The position numbers were made by a program, and so were the translations under genes. From Intestinibacillus sp964580155 (GTDB taxonomy: Bacteria > Bacillota > Clostridia > Oscillospirales > Butyricicoccaceae), in NCBI GenBank assembly GCA_964580155.1, contig CAZOJP010000029.1, positions 1-29,186 on the forward strand: 29,186 bases of DNA, given 5' to 3'. The notes under the pieces were generated by a model. That model saw only the letters and a program-made list of their open reading frames with translations, searched no databases and was not told the origin of the DNA. Shown in pieces: positions 6,658 through 13,860 of this stretch. The number at the start of each line of letters is the position of its first letter. Within the stretch, counting starts at the first letter, position 1.

Positions 6658-6882
6658 CACAAAGGTATCAGGGCAGTTGCGCAGTATATCCTTCAAATTT
6701 GCCAAAAAAGCAAGTGAAAAATACTGTGCGCTGTTGGCGCGCAAGCGCGATGCGGGTTTTGCATTTCTGATATGCCTGTGTGCCTCCTTTGGAGGGACCT
6801 ATTTTGATTGCGTTTCGGCGATGCGCATGGGGGAAACGTGTGCACGGCCGGAAATATGCATAAGCGAAAAAGGGGAAAGAAA

Positions 6883-8595
6883 ATGAGTTTTGTCAATTCC
6901 ATCACGTTCACGGCGATCACCTTTGTGGCGTTCACCGCGCTCGTGGCAATCATCTCCTGGTGGAAAACCCGCGGAGATCAGCTTGACACGCAGGACGGCT
7001 ACTATCTCGCCGGCCGCGGACTGACGGGCCCTGTCATCGCGGGCTCGCTGCTGATGACGAACCTGTCGGCGGAGCAGCTTGTCGGCAACAACGGCCAGGC
7101 CGTGCGCGCCGGCATGAGCACCATGGGCTGGGAGGTCACCTCGGCGATTGCGCTCGTCATTCTGGCGTTTGTGCTCATGCCGAAGTATCTCAAGACCGGC
7201 CTTACCACCGTGCCGCAGTTCTTCGAGCAGCGCTACGATGCGGGCACGCGTCATCTGGTGTCCATCATCGTGCTGCTGAGCTATGTTGTCATCATGCTGC
7301 CGAACATCCTGTACGCAGGCGCGCAGGTATTCGTCAACATTTTCGGCCTGGACAAGCTGCTGGGCATCAGCTATTTTGCCGCGATTGCAATCGTATGTGT
7401 CGCGACCGCGATTGTCGGCTCGATCTATGCAATTTTCGGCGGTCTCAAGGCGATTGCGCTGTCCGACTCGATTAACGGCCTGGGTCTCATCATCGGCGGT
7501 CTGCTCGTGCCGGTGTTCGGCATCATGTTCCTGTCGGGCCAGCTCGGCGGCGACGGCAGCTTCATGGACGGTCTGGACAAGTTCCTGCACACCGATCCCA
7601 CCCTGCTCAACGCGATTAACGAGCCGTCCTCTCCCGAGCCGTGGCTCCCGTGGCCGCTGCTGCTGACCGGCCTGCTCATCAATAATATGTACTACTGGGC
7701 GACGAACCAATCCATCATTCAGCGTGCTTTCGGCGCGAAAAACCTCAAAGAAGCGCAAAAGGGTGCGGTTTTCGCGGGATTCCTCAAGATTATGACACCG
7801 CTCATCATCGTCATCCCGGGTGTCATCTGCGCGCTGGCCTATCAGGGTCAGGACTGGGGCAACGGCGACTCCGCATATCCGATGCTGGTGGCGCAGGTCA
7901 TGCCCAAGCCCGTGCTCGGCTTCTTCGCGGCGGTTATGTTCGGCGCGATCCTGTCCTCGTTTAACTCGGTGCTCAACTCCGCGTCCACGATTTACGCGCT
8001 TGACATTCACCGTCCGCTGTTTAACCCGGGCGCTTCCGATGCGCGCATGGTTAAAATCGGCCAGTATTTCGGCACGATTGTCGCGGTCATTTCCACCGTG
8101 ATGAGCCCGTTCATGCTGTACATGGGCGGCATCACGACCTTTGTAAACTCGATGTTCGCAGCGTTTAACACGCCGATTTTCGTGTGCCTCATCTGCGGCT
8201 TCTTCTGGAAGAGGGTTCCGTCCAACGCGGCGAAGATTGTCATTCCGGTGCACGTTGTGCTGTATTTTGCGCTGCAGTTCGGTCTGCGCAACATGCTGCC
8301 CGCACTCAACAGCGTTCACTACCTGTACTTTACCGCAATTTTGTTCGTCTTCGACATGATCCTGATGTGGGTCATCGTCAAGAAGAATCCGCGCCCGACC
8401 GATTTCGAGCTGCACGATGCGAAGGCAGTCGATATGACCCCGTGGAAGAACGGCAAGATCTGGGCGACCGTCACCCTGCTCATCATGGTGCTGGCATATG
8501 TGATTTTCTCCCCGCTTGGCTTCGGCAAAAGCGACACAACCACCTATCAGCGCTGGCTTGCAACCCAGCAGACCACGAGCACCCAGCAAAATTAA
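6883..8595 (+). CDS. Sodium/solute symporter (SSS family, YidK/SGLT-like)
   Basis: 570 residues from ATG 6883, preceded by AAAAAGGGGAAAG. It is an integral membrane protein with about 13-14 hydrophobic segments. The N-terminal half carries SSS-family features: 'GYYLAGRGLTGPVIAGSLL' near 45, 'NLSAEQLVGNNGQA' near 65 and 'GLTTVPQFFEQRYD' near 105. The latter two resemble the YidK/SGLT branch, which moves sugars or related solutes with sodium, more than the proline or pantothenate branches. The substrate is not decided by sequence. It stands alone between its own promoter and terminator and is probably controlled by the AraC-type protein encoded upstream. The C-terminal 25 residues are Thr/Gln-rich and cytoplasmic or disordered. 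Confidence 0.9.
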   Translation: MSFVNSITFTAITFVAFTALVAIISWWKTRGDQLDTQDGYYLAGRGLTGPVIAGSLLMTNLSAEQLVGNNGQAVRAGMSTMGWEVTSAIALVILAFVLMPKYLKTGLTTVPQFFEQRYDAGTRHLVSIIVLLSYVVIMLPNILYAGAQVFVNIFGLDKLLGISYFAAIAIVCVATAIVGSIYAIFGGLKAIALSDSINGLGLIIGGLLVPVFGIMFLSGQLGGDGSFMDGLDKFLHTDPTLLNAINEPSSPEPWLPWPLLLTGLLINNMYYWATNQSIIQRAFGAKNLKEAQKGAVFAGFLKIMTPLIIVIPGVICALAYQGQDWGNGDSAYPMLVAQVMPKPVLGFFAAVMFGAILSSFNSVLNSASTIYALDIHRPLFNPGASDARMVKIGQYFGTIVAVISTVMSPFMLYMGGITTFVNSMFAAFNTPIFVCLICGFFWKRVPSNAAKIVIPVHVVLYFALQFGLRNMLPALNSVHYLYFTAILFVFDMILMWVIVKKNPRPTDFELHDAKAVDMTPWKNGKIWATVTLLIMVLAYVIFSPLGFGKSDTTTYQRWLATQQTTSTQQN

Positions 8596-8619
8596 CATAC
8601 CACATCCTCTCTTCATCCT

Positions 8620-8655
8620 CAAAAAAGCCCCGACGTGTTCGTCGGGGTTTTTTGC
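8620..8655 (+). terminator. Terminator of the symporter gene
   Basis: AAAAAGCCCCGAC pairs with GTCGGGGTTTTTT around a 6-base loop (GTGTTC). It is a strong GC stem with a T-run. Confidence 0.92.
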
Positions 8656-8744
8656 CGCTCTGCTGCGGTGATGCGCTGCGCGGCGGTTTTCTTTTTGCGC
8701 GCGGTGTGCTATGATGAGGAAAAGCAAACCGGAGGAATGATAGC

Positions 8745-9143
8745 ATGAAGGAACATTACAAGGGACTGGGTCATATTGCGATCCACACACAGAATATGGA
8801 CGAGAGCATCGCGTTCTATGAAAAAATCGGCGGGGCACTCGACCGGCGCGACGCGGTTATGACGCCCGCGGGCGAAAAGAAGCTCGCGCTCGTTGCGTTC
8901 GGCGGCTTTACGCTCGAGCTGATCGAGTCGCCCGTGCCCGCGCCCATGACCGAGGGCAATATCCCGCATTTCGCGGTTTATGTGGACGATCTGGATGCGG
9001 CCGCGGACGCGCTGCGCGCCGCAGGCGTGGACAGCTTCCTGGAGCCGCAGAAGAAGGTGCTGCCCGACACCTTCGGCGGACTGCAAAACTGGTTCTTCAC
9101 CGGCCCCTCGGGCGAACAGATCGAGCTGCTGCAAATGCTCTAA
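8745..9143 (+). CDS. VOC (glyoxalase/bleomycin-resistance) family protein
   Basis: 132 residues; ATG 8745 behind GGAGG (8731-8735). It is a single vicinal-oxygen-chelate unit of two beta-alpha-beta-beta-beta modules. Candidate metal ligands are all present: His10 in 'GLGHIAIHT', Glu in 'FTLELIES', His in 'NIPHFAVYVDD' and Glu in 'GEQIELLQ'. That arrangement matches lactoylglutathione lyase/methylmalonyl-CoA epimerase-like proteins. Without glutathione in most Clostridia, a true glyoxalase I role is unsure, and no substrate can be named. It is flanked by strong terminators on both sides, so it is monocistronic. A TATGAT at 8710 could be its -10, but the -35 is poor. Confidence 0.85.
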   Translation: MKEHYKGLGHIAIHTQNMDESIAFYEKIGGALDRRDAVMTPAGEKKLALVAFGGFTLELIESPVPAPMTEGNIPHFAVYVDDLDAAADALRAAGVDSFLEPQKKVLPDTFGGLQNWFFTGPSGEQIELLQML

Positions 9144-9148
9144 GGCAA

Positions 9149-9186
9149 CAAAACCCCCGACCTGCAACGCAGATCGGGGGTTTTTC
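9149..9186. terminator. Bidirectional terminator between convergent genes
   Basis: AAAACCCCCGA pairs with TCGGGGGTTTTT around a loop of about 12 bases. It has a T-run on the plus side and an A-run on the other, so it can serve both the VOC gene and the minus-strand gene ending at 9208. Confidence 0.9.
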
Positions 9187-9207
9187 TCCGCGTATACGGA
9201 GGTTTTT

Positions 9208-10230
9208 TTACAGATACAGGGTGTTGCCGTGCAGCGTGACCGGATTGCCCTCAAGCAGCAGATTAAACAGCTCCGCAGGGGCCCAGCTTGTGCCGCCCAC
9301 CTCATACGCCGCGGCGCCGAGCGGGGAGGGCGCGCTCATACCGACCGCACCGGGAATCGCGGTCGCCATGTAGTAGCTGTCCAGACCCAGCATGACAGTG
9401 GTCTGCACCTTGCCGTTTGTCAGATGGACGCTGTTTTCCGCGCCGTTCCAGGTCACCTGGAAGCCGAGCGCCTGCGCGGTCTTGCGCAGCGGCACCATGA
9501 CAACGCCGTCCTCCAGCTTTGCCTCACCGATGGCGATGTCGCCCTCGTGCACAATCGTGATGGTGTCCGCGTCCTGCTGCGGCAGCAGGACGATCTTGTC
9601 GGTCGATGCCTGCCCCGGCATGGAAAGGGCGACAAAATCATACCACGCGAAGAAGCGGGTGCCCATGCGGATGTCGGTGTTCTTCACGATCTCCTTGGTG
9701 AGATAGGGGGTCGCCGCCGCGTCCGCCGGCACCGTCAGGAGCAGAGAGCCGCTGTCCGTGAGCACGGTAACGCTGCCGTCGGCGTTGCGGGTGACATTTT
9801 CCGCGGTCAGCAGGTGCGCGGGCGCATGCTGCGCATCCAGATTGAGGACGATCGCCTCGCACGCGGTCTGCGCCGGGATGCTGCGCGTCATGGCAGGGCT
9901 GTAATAGGCGTAAATTTCGTCGCCCTTTTTGATGTCGTGCAGCGAGGCCGCTGTGCCGGTCTGGGTGTCGAGCACCGCGGTCTGCTCGCTCAGGTTCAGC
10001 TGCAGCGCCTGCTTGTCCGCCGTTTCGATGGTGAGGGACGGGTGCTCCGCATCCAGATCGAGCGCGGTCACGGTCGCCTGCGCGCCCATGCGGTAGGGTG
10101 CGGCCTGTGCGGATTCCATGATGACGGACTGCTCCGCGTCGGGCGCGGCCGCGCTGTCCGCTGCAAGCGCTGTCGCGCCTGTTGTCAATATCAGTGCGGC
10201 GCTGAGCACCGCTGCCATTGTTCTTTTCAT
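9208..10230 (-). CDS. Secreted stalk-domain (copper amine oxidase N-like) protein
   Basis: 340 residues from ATG 10230, with AAAGGAG nine bases upstream; a longer in-frame start at 10254 has no such site. The first 24 residues are a signal peptide ending A-L-A-A. Residues 45-215 are beta-rich and contain three short repeats around 'VTALDLDAEHPSLTIET', 'AIVLNLDAQHAPAHLLTAEN' and 'VTVLTDSGSLLL'. Residues 245-340 carry the pattern of a copper-amine-oxidase N-terminal-like domain (VMVPLRKTAQALGFQVTW, then WAPAELFNLLL), a wall-surface module in Firmicutes that has no oxidase activity by itself. Function unknown. The 95 bases upstream (10231-10325) separate it from the FUSC-type gene and contain a small GGAA/TTCC palindrome but no clear terminator, so the two may be co-transcribed. 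Confidence 0.85.
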   Translation of the reverse strand: MKRTMAAVLSAALILTTGATALAADSAAAPDAEQSVIMESAQAAPYRMGAQATVTALDLDAEHPSLTIETADKQALQLNLSEQTAVLDTQTGTAASLHDIKKGDEIYAYYSPAMTRSIPAQTACEAIVLNLDAQHAPAHLLTAENVTRNADGSVTVLTDSGSLLLTVPADAAATPYLTKEIVKNTDIRMGTRFFAWYDFVALSMPGQASTDKIVLLPQQDADTITIVHEGDIAIGEAKLEDGVVMVPLRKTAQALGFQVTWNGAENSVHLTNGKVQTTVMLGLDSYYMATAIPGAVGMSAPSPLGAAAYEVGGTSWAPAELFNLLLEGNPVTLHGNTLYL

Positions 10231-10325
10231 GTGTGAATTTCTCCTTTCGATCATTGTCGTTTTTCTGATCTTTGCTGGGTTAGACGAGGGTGCTTAGGAA
10301 ATGTTCCCATCCGCGCACAATTTTT

Positions 10326-11240
10326 TTAGCGAAGCTTGCTCAGCTGGGTCAGGAAGTCGTTCGCCTGCAGCAGGTTGCGCAGATGATAGGTCTGCACGAT
10401 GCGGTCCTCCTGCGTGCTGCCGTCGGGCGCGGCGGTCTCGGGCACGTCCAGACCGAGGGCGGCGAGCCGCGCGGCCATCTCCGGCGAGGGGGCGGGGCAG
10501 GTGTCCATGGTGCAAAGCGAGGTGAGCTCCTCGGTCATTTTGGTCAAAAGCTGCGCGCAGCCCATGAGATAGGCGGCTTCACGTGCCTGTGCGGCGCGGC
10601 GCGCGGCGCGGCGGTGCGGCCCCAGCACGGGCTGCTGCGTAAAGATCGCAAGCTCGGCGTCCAGCGTGCGTATGGTCTCGTGCAGCTCGGTCAGGTCGGG
10701 ATAGCGGCGCTTCAGCACGCGCTCCTCCAGATAGGCGGGAAAACGGCGGCGCGTGCGCTCGATCATGTCCGCGATTTGGGCGCGGTTGTTGTAGGGCTTG
10801 ACCGTGAGGTTGACCGCGAGCGCGGTCACAAGCCCGATCGAGGTATCGAGCAGGCGGTTGATGCCGTAGAGCACGAAATTTTGCGACGGGTCGAGCAGGC
10901 ACACCGACACAAACACGATGCACGACAGCGGCACCGCAAACCTCAGCCGCAGCACATTGCACGCGAGAATGACAAGCACGATGCCGACCCCGACCTTCCA
11001 CGCCGCGTAGCCGGGTGTCAGGTACTGGAACGACCAGCCGATGAGCACGCCGCAGGTGATGCCTGCAAGCTGGGTCAGGCACGCGCGCACCGCGTCGTGC
11101 CAGGTGCGGCTCATTGCGACAATCGAGCCGATGGCAGCAAAAATGGGGGCCGGACTGCCGCGCAGCCCGGCCAGCAGGAGCGCGAACGCGACTGCAAGTC
11201 CGGTCTTGATGGTGCGCAGGCCGATGTGATAACGGTTCAT
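10326..11240 (-). CDS. FUSC/aromatic-acid-exporter-family membrane protein
   Basis: 304 residues from ATG 11240, directly behind GGAGGAAGCT; the longer start MAEEA would place the ribosome binding site inside the gene. Residues 1-150 contain about six membrane segments in the ArAE_1 (DUF939) pattern: 'LRTIKTGLAVAFALLLAGL', 'PIFAAIGSIVAMSRTW', 'AGITCGVLIGW', and 'NRLLDTSIGLVTALAVNL'. The C-terminal half is soluble and helical, rich in Arg and Glu. Relatives are annotated as efflux proteins for aromatic acids, but few have been tested. It is transcribed divergently from proC, with which it shares a promoter region. The downstream stalk-domain gene runs the same way. Confidence 0.85.
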   Translation of the reverse strand: MNRYHIGLRTIKTGLAVAFALLLAGLRGSPAPIFAAIGSIVAMSRTWHDAVRACLTQLAGITCGVLIGWSFQYLTPGYAAWKVGVGIVLVILACNVLRLRFAVPLSCIVFVSVCLLDPSQNFVLYGINRLLDTSIGLVTALAVNLTVKPYNNRAQIADMIERTRRRFPAYLEERVLKRRYPDLTELHETIRTLDAELAIFTQQPVLGPHRRAARRAAQAREAAYLMGCAQLLTKMTEELTSLCTMDTCPAPSPEMAARLAALGLDVPETAAPDGSTQEDRIVQTYHLRNLLQANDFLTQLSKLR

Positions 11241-11280
11241 AGCTTCCTCCGCCAATCAAACGTGTGGATTCCTATTAGTA

Positions 11281-11309
11281 ATTGTAGCATATTTATTGCG
11301 CGCATGATA
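11281..11309 (-). promoter_or_regulatory. Extended -10 promoter for the FUSC gene
   Basis: On the minus strand TGCTACAAT (-10 TACAAT at 11286-11281, with the extended TGn) lies about 40 bases before the start. The -35 position (11304-11309) reads TATCAT and is weak. It overlaps the plus-strand promoter of proC almost exactly. Confidence 0.5.
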
Positions 11310-11313
11310 CAAT
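11285..11313 (+). promoter_or_regulatory. Extended -10 promoter for proC
   Basis: TGATACAAT (-10 TACAAT at 11308-11313, extended TGn) is present with a weak -35 region at 11285-11290. The start point would be near 11320, leaving a leader of about 140 bases that contains the nested inverted repeat at 11347-11399. Confidence 0.5.
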
Positions 11314-11346
11314 AATGATAGCGCCGCACCGGAGAAACCGCGATAT

Positions 11347-11399
11347 TTTGCCAAGCATCTCGCCAAAAATCACTGCATTTTGGCACGAAGCCTGGCAAA
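11347..11399 (+). promoter_or_regulatory. Nested inverted repeats in the proC leader
   Basis: The outer arms TTTGCCA (11347-11353) and TGGCAAA (11393-11399), and the inner arms GCCAAAA (11362-11368) and TTTTGGC (11378-11384), are both perfect and share a common centre to within a base. All four arms carry the same GCCA/TGGC core. This could be one imperfect hairpin in the RNA or a pair of operator sites in DNA. Confidence 0.5.
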
Positions 11400-11458
11400 C
11401 CGCGCATCTGCGGGGCGGCATCGTGTGAAAAAATCCGGTCAAGGGGAGTGTTCGATCA

Positions 11459-12271
11459 ATGAAGCAATACAAGCTGGGTGTGCTCGGCGCAGGCAACATG
11501 GGTATGGCAATCGCGGAGGGCGCGGCCGGCGCGGGCATTTTTGCGCGCGGCGACACCCTGCTCTTTAACCGCACGGCAGAAAAGCGCGCGGAAAAAGCGG
11601 CGCTCGGCTATGCGGTCACGGACGATATGACGCGCGTTTACACGGACTGCGCGCGTGTCATCTTGGGTGTAAAGCCCCAGAACTTCGCGGAGCTGCTGCC
11701 GCAGCTCGCCGCCGCGCCGTGCGAAGAAAAGCCCCTCGTCATCTCGATTGCGGCCGGGGTGACCTTTGCAAAAATGGAAGCCGCGCTCGGCGCGGACTGC
11801 CCCATCGTGCGCGTCATGCCCAACACGCCGCTGCTGCTCGGCATGGGCGCGAGCGCGCTCGTGGGCAACGCGGCGGCAAGCGCGGCGCAGATTGAGGAAA
11901 CGCGCGCGCTGTTTGCGTCCATGGGCCACGCGGTCGTGTTCGAAAAAGAGAGCATGCTAAACGAGGTCATCCCCTTTAACGGCAGCCTGCCTGCCTTCGC
12001 GTATCAGTTCATCGATGCGTTTGCGCGCGCGGCCGAGGCGCACGGCATCGACCGCGCCGCCGCGCTGCCGCTCATCTGCAAGACGGTCGCAGGATCGGCG
12101 GAAATGGTGCTGCGCACGGGCAAAACCCCGGAGGAGCTCATCCGCGCGGTGTGCTCGCCCGGCGGCACGACGGTTGAGGGCGTGCGGGTGTTTGAGGAGC
12201 GCGGCCTGTATGACATCGTCGCGCAGGCGAGCGACAGGACGGTGGCCCGCGCGTATGAGCTCGGAAAATAA
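11459..12271 (+). CDS. proC: Pyrroline-5-carboxylate reductase
   Basis: 270 residues; ATG 11459 with AAGGGGAG at 11441-11448. It catalyses the last step of proline synthesis, reduction of pyrroline-5-carboxylate with NAD(P)H. The N-terminal Rossmann motif is 'LGVLGAGNMGMAIAEG' (residues 6-21), and 'ILGVKPQNF' and 'VRVMPNTPLLLGMGASAL' follow in the usual order. The C-terminal dimerisation domain carries the family signature 'VCSPGGTTVEGVRVFEE'. The usual 'SGSGPAY' segment is replaced by 'FNGSLPAF', a variant near the active-site helix. Length is normal. It is a single gene with divergent FUSC partner. I see no clear terminator after it. Confidence 0.93.
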   Translation: MKQYKLGVLGAGNMGMAIAEGAAGAGIFARGDTLLFNRTAEKRAEKAALGYAVTDDMTRVYTDCARVILGVKPQNFAELLPQLAAAPCEEKPLVISIAAGVTFAKMEAALGADCPIVRVMPNTPLLLGMGASALVGNAAASAAQIEETRALFASMGHAVVFEKESMLNEVIPFNGSLPAFAYQFIDAFARAAEAHGIDRAAALPLICKTVAGSAEMVLRTGKTPEELIRAVCSPGGTTVEGVRVFEERGLYDIVAQASDRTVARAYELGK

Positions 12272-12313
12272 TACCCAAACCATGAACCCACCGTGAATTT
12301 TGCCCCGCGTTTC

Positions 12314-12342
12314 TTGACAGCGTGCACGCGCTGTGATAGAGT
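12314..12342 (+). promoter_or_regulatory. Sigma-A promoter of the small Cys-cluster membrane protein
   Basis: TTGACA (12314-12319), a 17-base spacer and TAGAGT (12337-12342) with an upstream TGA extended -10. The spacer contains CAGCG...CGCTG around the palindrome CGTGCACG (12318-12333), a possible repressor site. Confidence 0.7.
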
Positions 12343-12388
12343 ATTTTATACGAGAAACGCACATGACTTTCCTAATTGAGGTGAAGAA

Positions 12389-12715
12389 ATGAATAAAAAT
12401 GTGAGAAAAGCCAAAAGACGCTTTGTGCTCGGTTTCACGCTCGCCGGTGTTGCAATCGGCGCGGGCGCGGCGGTCGCCGCAATCTGGCGGCAGAAGCAGC
12501 GCGAGCAGGTCTACCACGAGGCCGAGATCAAGGCGATGAGCGAGCTCGATGATCTGATGGCGGAGAACGAGAACGAATGCGCATCGTGCAGCTGTCTGGA
12601 CGACTGCGCGGCAAGCGGCGGCGACTGCCATACCGACGAGCAGCTCGATATTTTCGAAGCGGACGATCAGCCCGCGCCGCCGGCAGAAAGCGAGCAGCCC
12701 TCTACCGGAGAATGA
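12389..12715 (+). CDS. Small single-pass membrane protein with Cys-rich acidic tail, unknown
   Basis: 108 residues; ATG 12389 behind GAGGTGA. A basic start (NKNVRKAKRR) is followed by one membrane helix at about residues 12-33 (Gly/Ala-rich, ending before W-R-Q-K-Q-R). By the positive-inside rule the ends are ambiguous because both sides are basic. Residues 35-62 look helical, possibly coiled coil. Residues 63-82 contain five Cys in 'CASCSCLDDCAASGGDC', and the remainder is an acidic, Pro-rich tail. The Cys spacing (CX2CX1CX3CX6C) suggests metal or cluster binding or disulfides, but no family is recognised. It has its own strong promoter and terminator, so it is a real gene. Confidence 0.75.
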   Translation: MNKNVRKAKRRFVLGFTLAGVAIGAGAAVAAIWRQKQREQVYHEAEIKAMSELDDLMAENENECASCSCLDDCAASGGDCHTDEQLDIFEADDQPAPPAESEQPSTGE

Positions 12716-12721
12716 CAGGAT

Positions 12722-12756
12722 GACGGGCGGGACAGCGGTTCCGCCCGTTTATTTTG
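12722..12756 (+). terminator. Terminator after the small membrane protein
   Basis: ACGGGCGG (12723-12730) pairs with CCGCCCGT (12741-12748) around a 10-base loop, followed by TTATTTT. It ends about 20 bases before the start of the radical SAM gene. Confidence 0.8.
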
Positions 12757-12776
12757 CACCAAAAGGAGAATTTCCC

Positions 12777-13649
12777 ATGATTGAATATGAAGGCCGCGTA
12801 TTTCGTCCGCCCTCTGAGGCGTACAGCCTGATTGTGCAGGTCACCATCGGATGCAGCCACAACAAATGCACGTTTTGCGATATGTACAAGGAAAAGCGCT
12901 TCCGCGTGCGTCCGCTTGAGGACGTCAAGGCGGATTTTGACACCGCGCGCCGCCAGTACCGGCAGGTGGACCGCATTTTCCTCGCGGACGGCGATGCGCT
13001 CATGTGCCGCGCCGAGCACATGGCGGAGATCCTGCGCTACATCCGTCAGGTATTTCCGGAATGCGAGCGCGTGAGCTCGTACGGCTCGCCCGCGTCCATT
13101 CTGTGCAAAACCCAGCCCGAGCTGGATCTGCTGCACAGCCTGGGGCTGGAGATGATCTACCTCGGACTGGAGTCCGGATCGGACGAGGTGCTGCGCCGCA
13201 TCAACAAGGGCGAAACCGCGGACGAAATCGTGCGCGCCGGGCTGATGGTCAAGGCGGCCGGCATGAAGCTGTCGGTCACCTGCATCGCGGGGATCGGCTC
13301 GCTCGAGCTGAGCGAAGAGCACGCCAAGCAGACCGCGGATGCGCTTTCGCGCATGAAGCCCGAATATATCGGCCTGCTGACGCTGCTCTTCGAGCTGGAG
13401 ACTCCGCTCATGCGCGACTGGAAGGAAGGCCGCTTCTACCTGATGAATCCGGTCGAAATCGCGCAGGAAACGCTCGTGCTGCTGGAAAATATCGACGCGG
13501 AGGGCAGCGTGTTCCGCGCAAACCACGCCTCGAACTATGTAAACCTTGCCGGTACGCTCAACCGCGACCGCGACGCCATGTGCGCGCGCCTGCGGCAGGC
13601 GCTGGACGGTCAGGTGAATTTCCGCAATGAGGCTTTTCGCGCCCGATAA
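12777..13649 (+). CDS. Radical SAM protein of unknown function with a CX4CX2C cluster motif
   Basis: 290 residues from ATG 12777 behind AAAAGGAG; an earlier in-frame ATG at 12720 would translate through the terminator and is rejected. Residues 24-34 hold the cluster motif 'GCSHNKCTFCDMYK': the spacing is C-X4-C-X2-C, one residue longer than the usual radical SAM CX3CX2C. The rest follows the radical SAM barrel: 'RIFLADGDALMC' near 63, 'VSSYGSPASI' near 97 and 'LEMIYLGLESGSDEVLRRI' near 122, the last typical of the Elp3/HemN-like group. No B12-binding or extra iron-sulfur domain is seen. The family is one I recall from Clostridia as uncharacterised. No substrate is suggested by neighbours. Confidence 0.85.
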   Translation: MIEYEGRVFRPPSEAYSLIVQVTIGCSHNKCTFCDMYKEKRFRVRPLEDVKADFDTARRQYRQVDRIFLADGDALMCRAEHMAEILRYIRQVFPECERVSSYGSPASILCKTQPELDLLHSLGLEMIYLGLESGSDEVLRRINKGETADEIVRAGLMVKAAGMKLSVTCIAGIGSLELSEEHAKQTADALSRMKPEYIGLLTLLFELETPLMRDWKEGRFYLMNPVEIAQETLVLLENIDAEGSVFRANHASNYVNLAGTLNRDRDAMCARLRQALDGQVNFRNEAFRAR

Positions 13650-13726
13650 AAAATGGACAAAAAAGCGGAGCGATTTTGTGTATCCTTTACTATCTTGTTA
13701 ACAAAACGGTGTTTTTTTCAGATTAC

Positions 13727-13756
13727 TGTACACATCACAAAAAAATGTGCTATAAT
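13727..13756 (+). promoter_or_regulatory. Sigma-A promoter of the phospholipase C-like gene
   Basis: TGTACA (13727-13732), an 18-base spacer and TATAAT (13751-13756) preceded by TGC, an extended -10. The start near 13763 gives a leader of about 98 bases. The stretch 13650-13750 is AT-rich and holds nothing else I can name. Confidence 0.7.
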
Positions 13757-13860
13757 ATCTTCGTATATGGCGCGCGGCGAAGCACCGCCGCCAACCGACT
13801 CGTTTTTAAACACGACAGGCACAACGCGCTGCAGCGCTGTGCTTTTTCGGAGGAACAAGA

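Larger units (their letters stand above)
6438..6882 (+). other. 445-base AT-rich control region between regulator and symporter
   Basis: No credible gene. It holds two pairs of direct repeats, an inverted repeat and a promoter (listed separately). A leader of roughly 220 bases runs from about 6664 to 6882. The leader can form small hairpins: CCTCC-TTT-GGAGG at 6783-6795, and GCGCATG with CGTGTGC around 6821-6841. The GGAGG in the first hairpin resembles a ribosome binding site placed before TTG codons at 6804 and 6808. The latter is in frame with the symporter but is a much weaker start than ATG 6883. Confidence 0.6.

Noticed and set aside
6677..6886. 69-residue open frame ahead of the symporter
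   Set aside because: It has no ribosome binding site, lies in a region with promoter and hairpin features, and its product shows no recognisable pattern.
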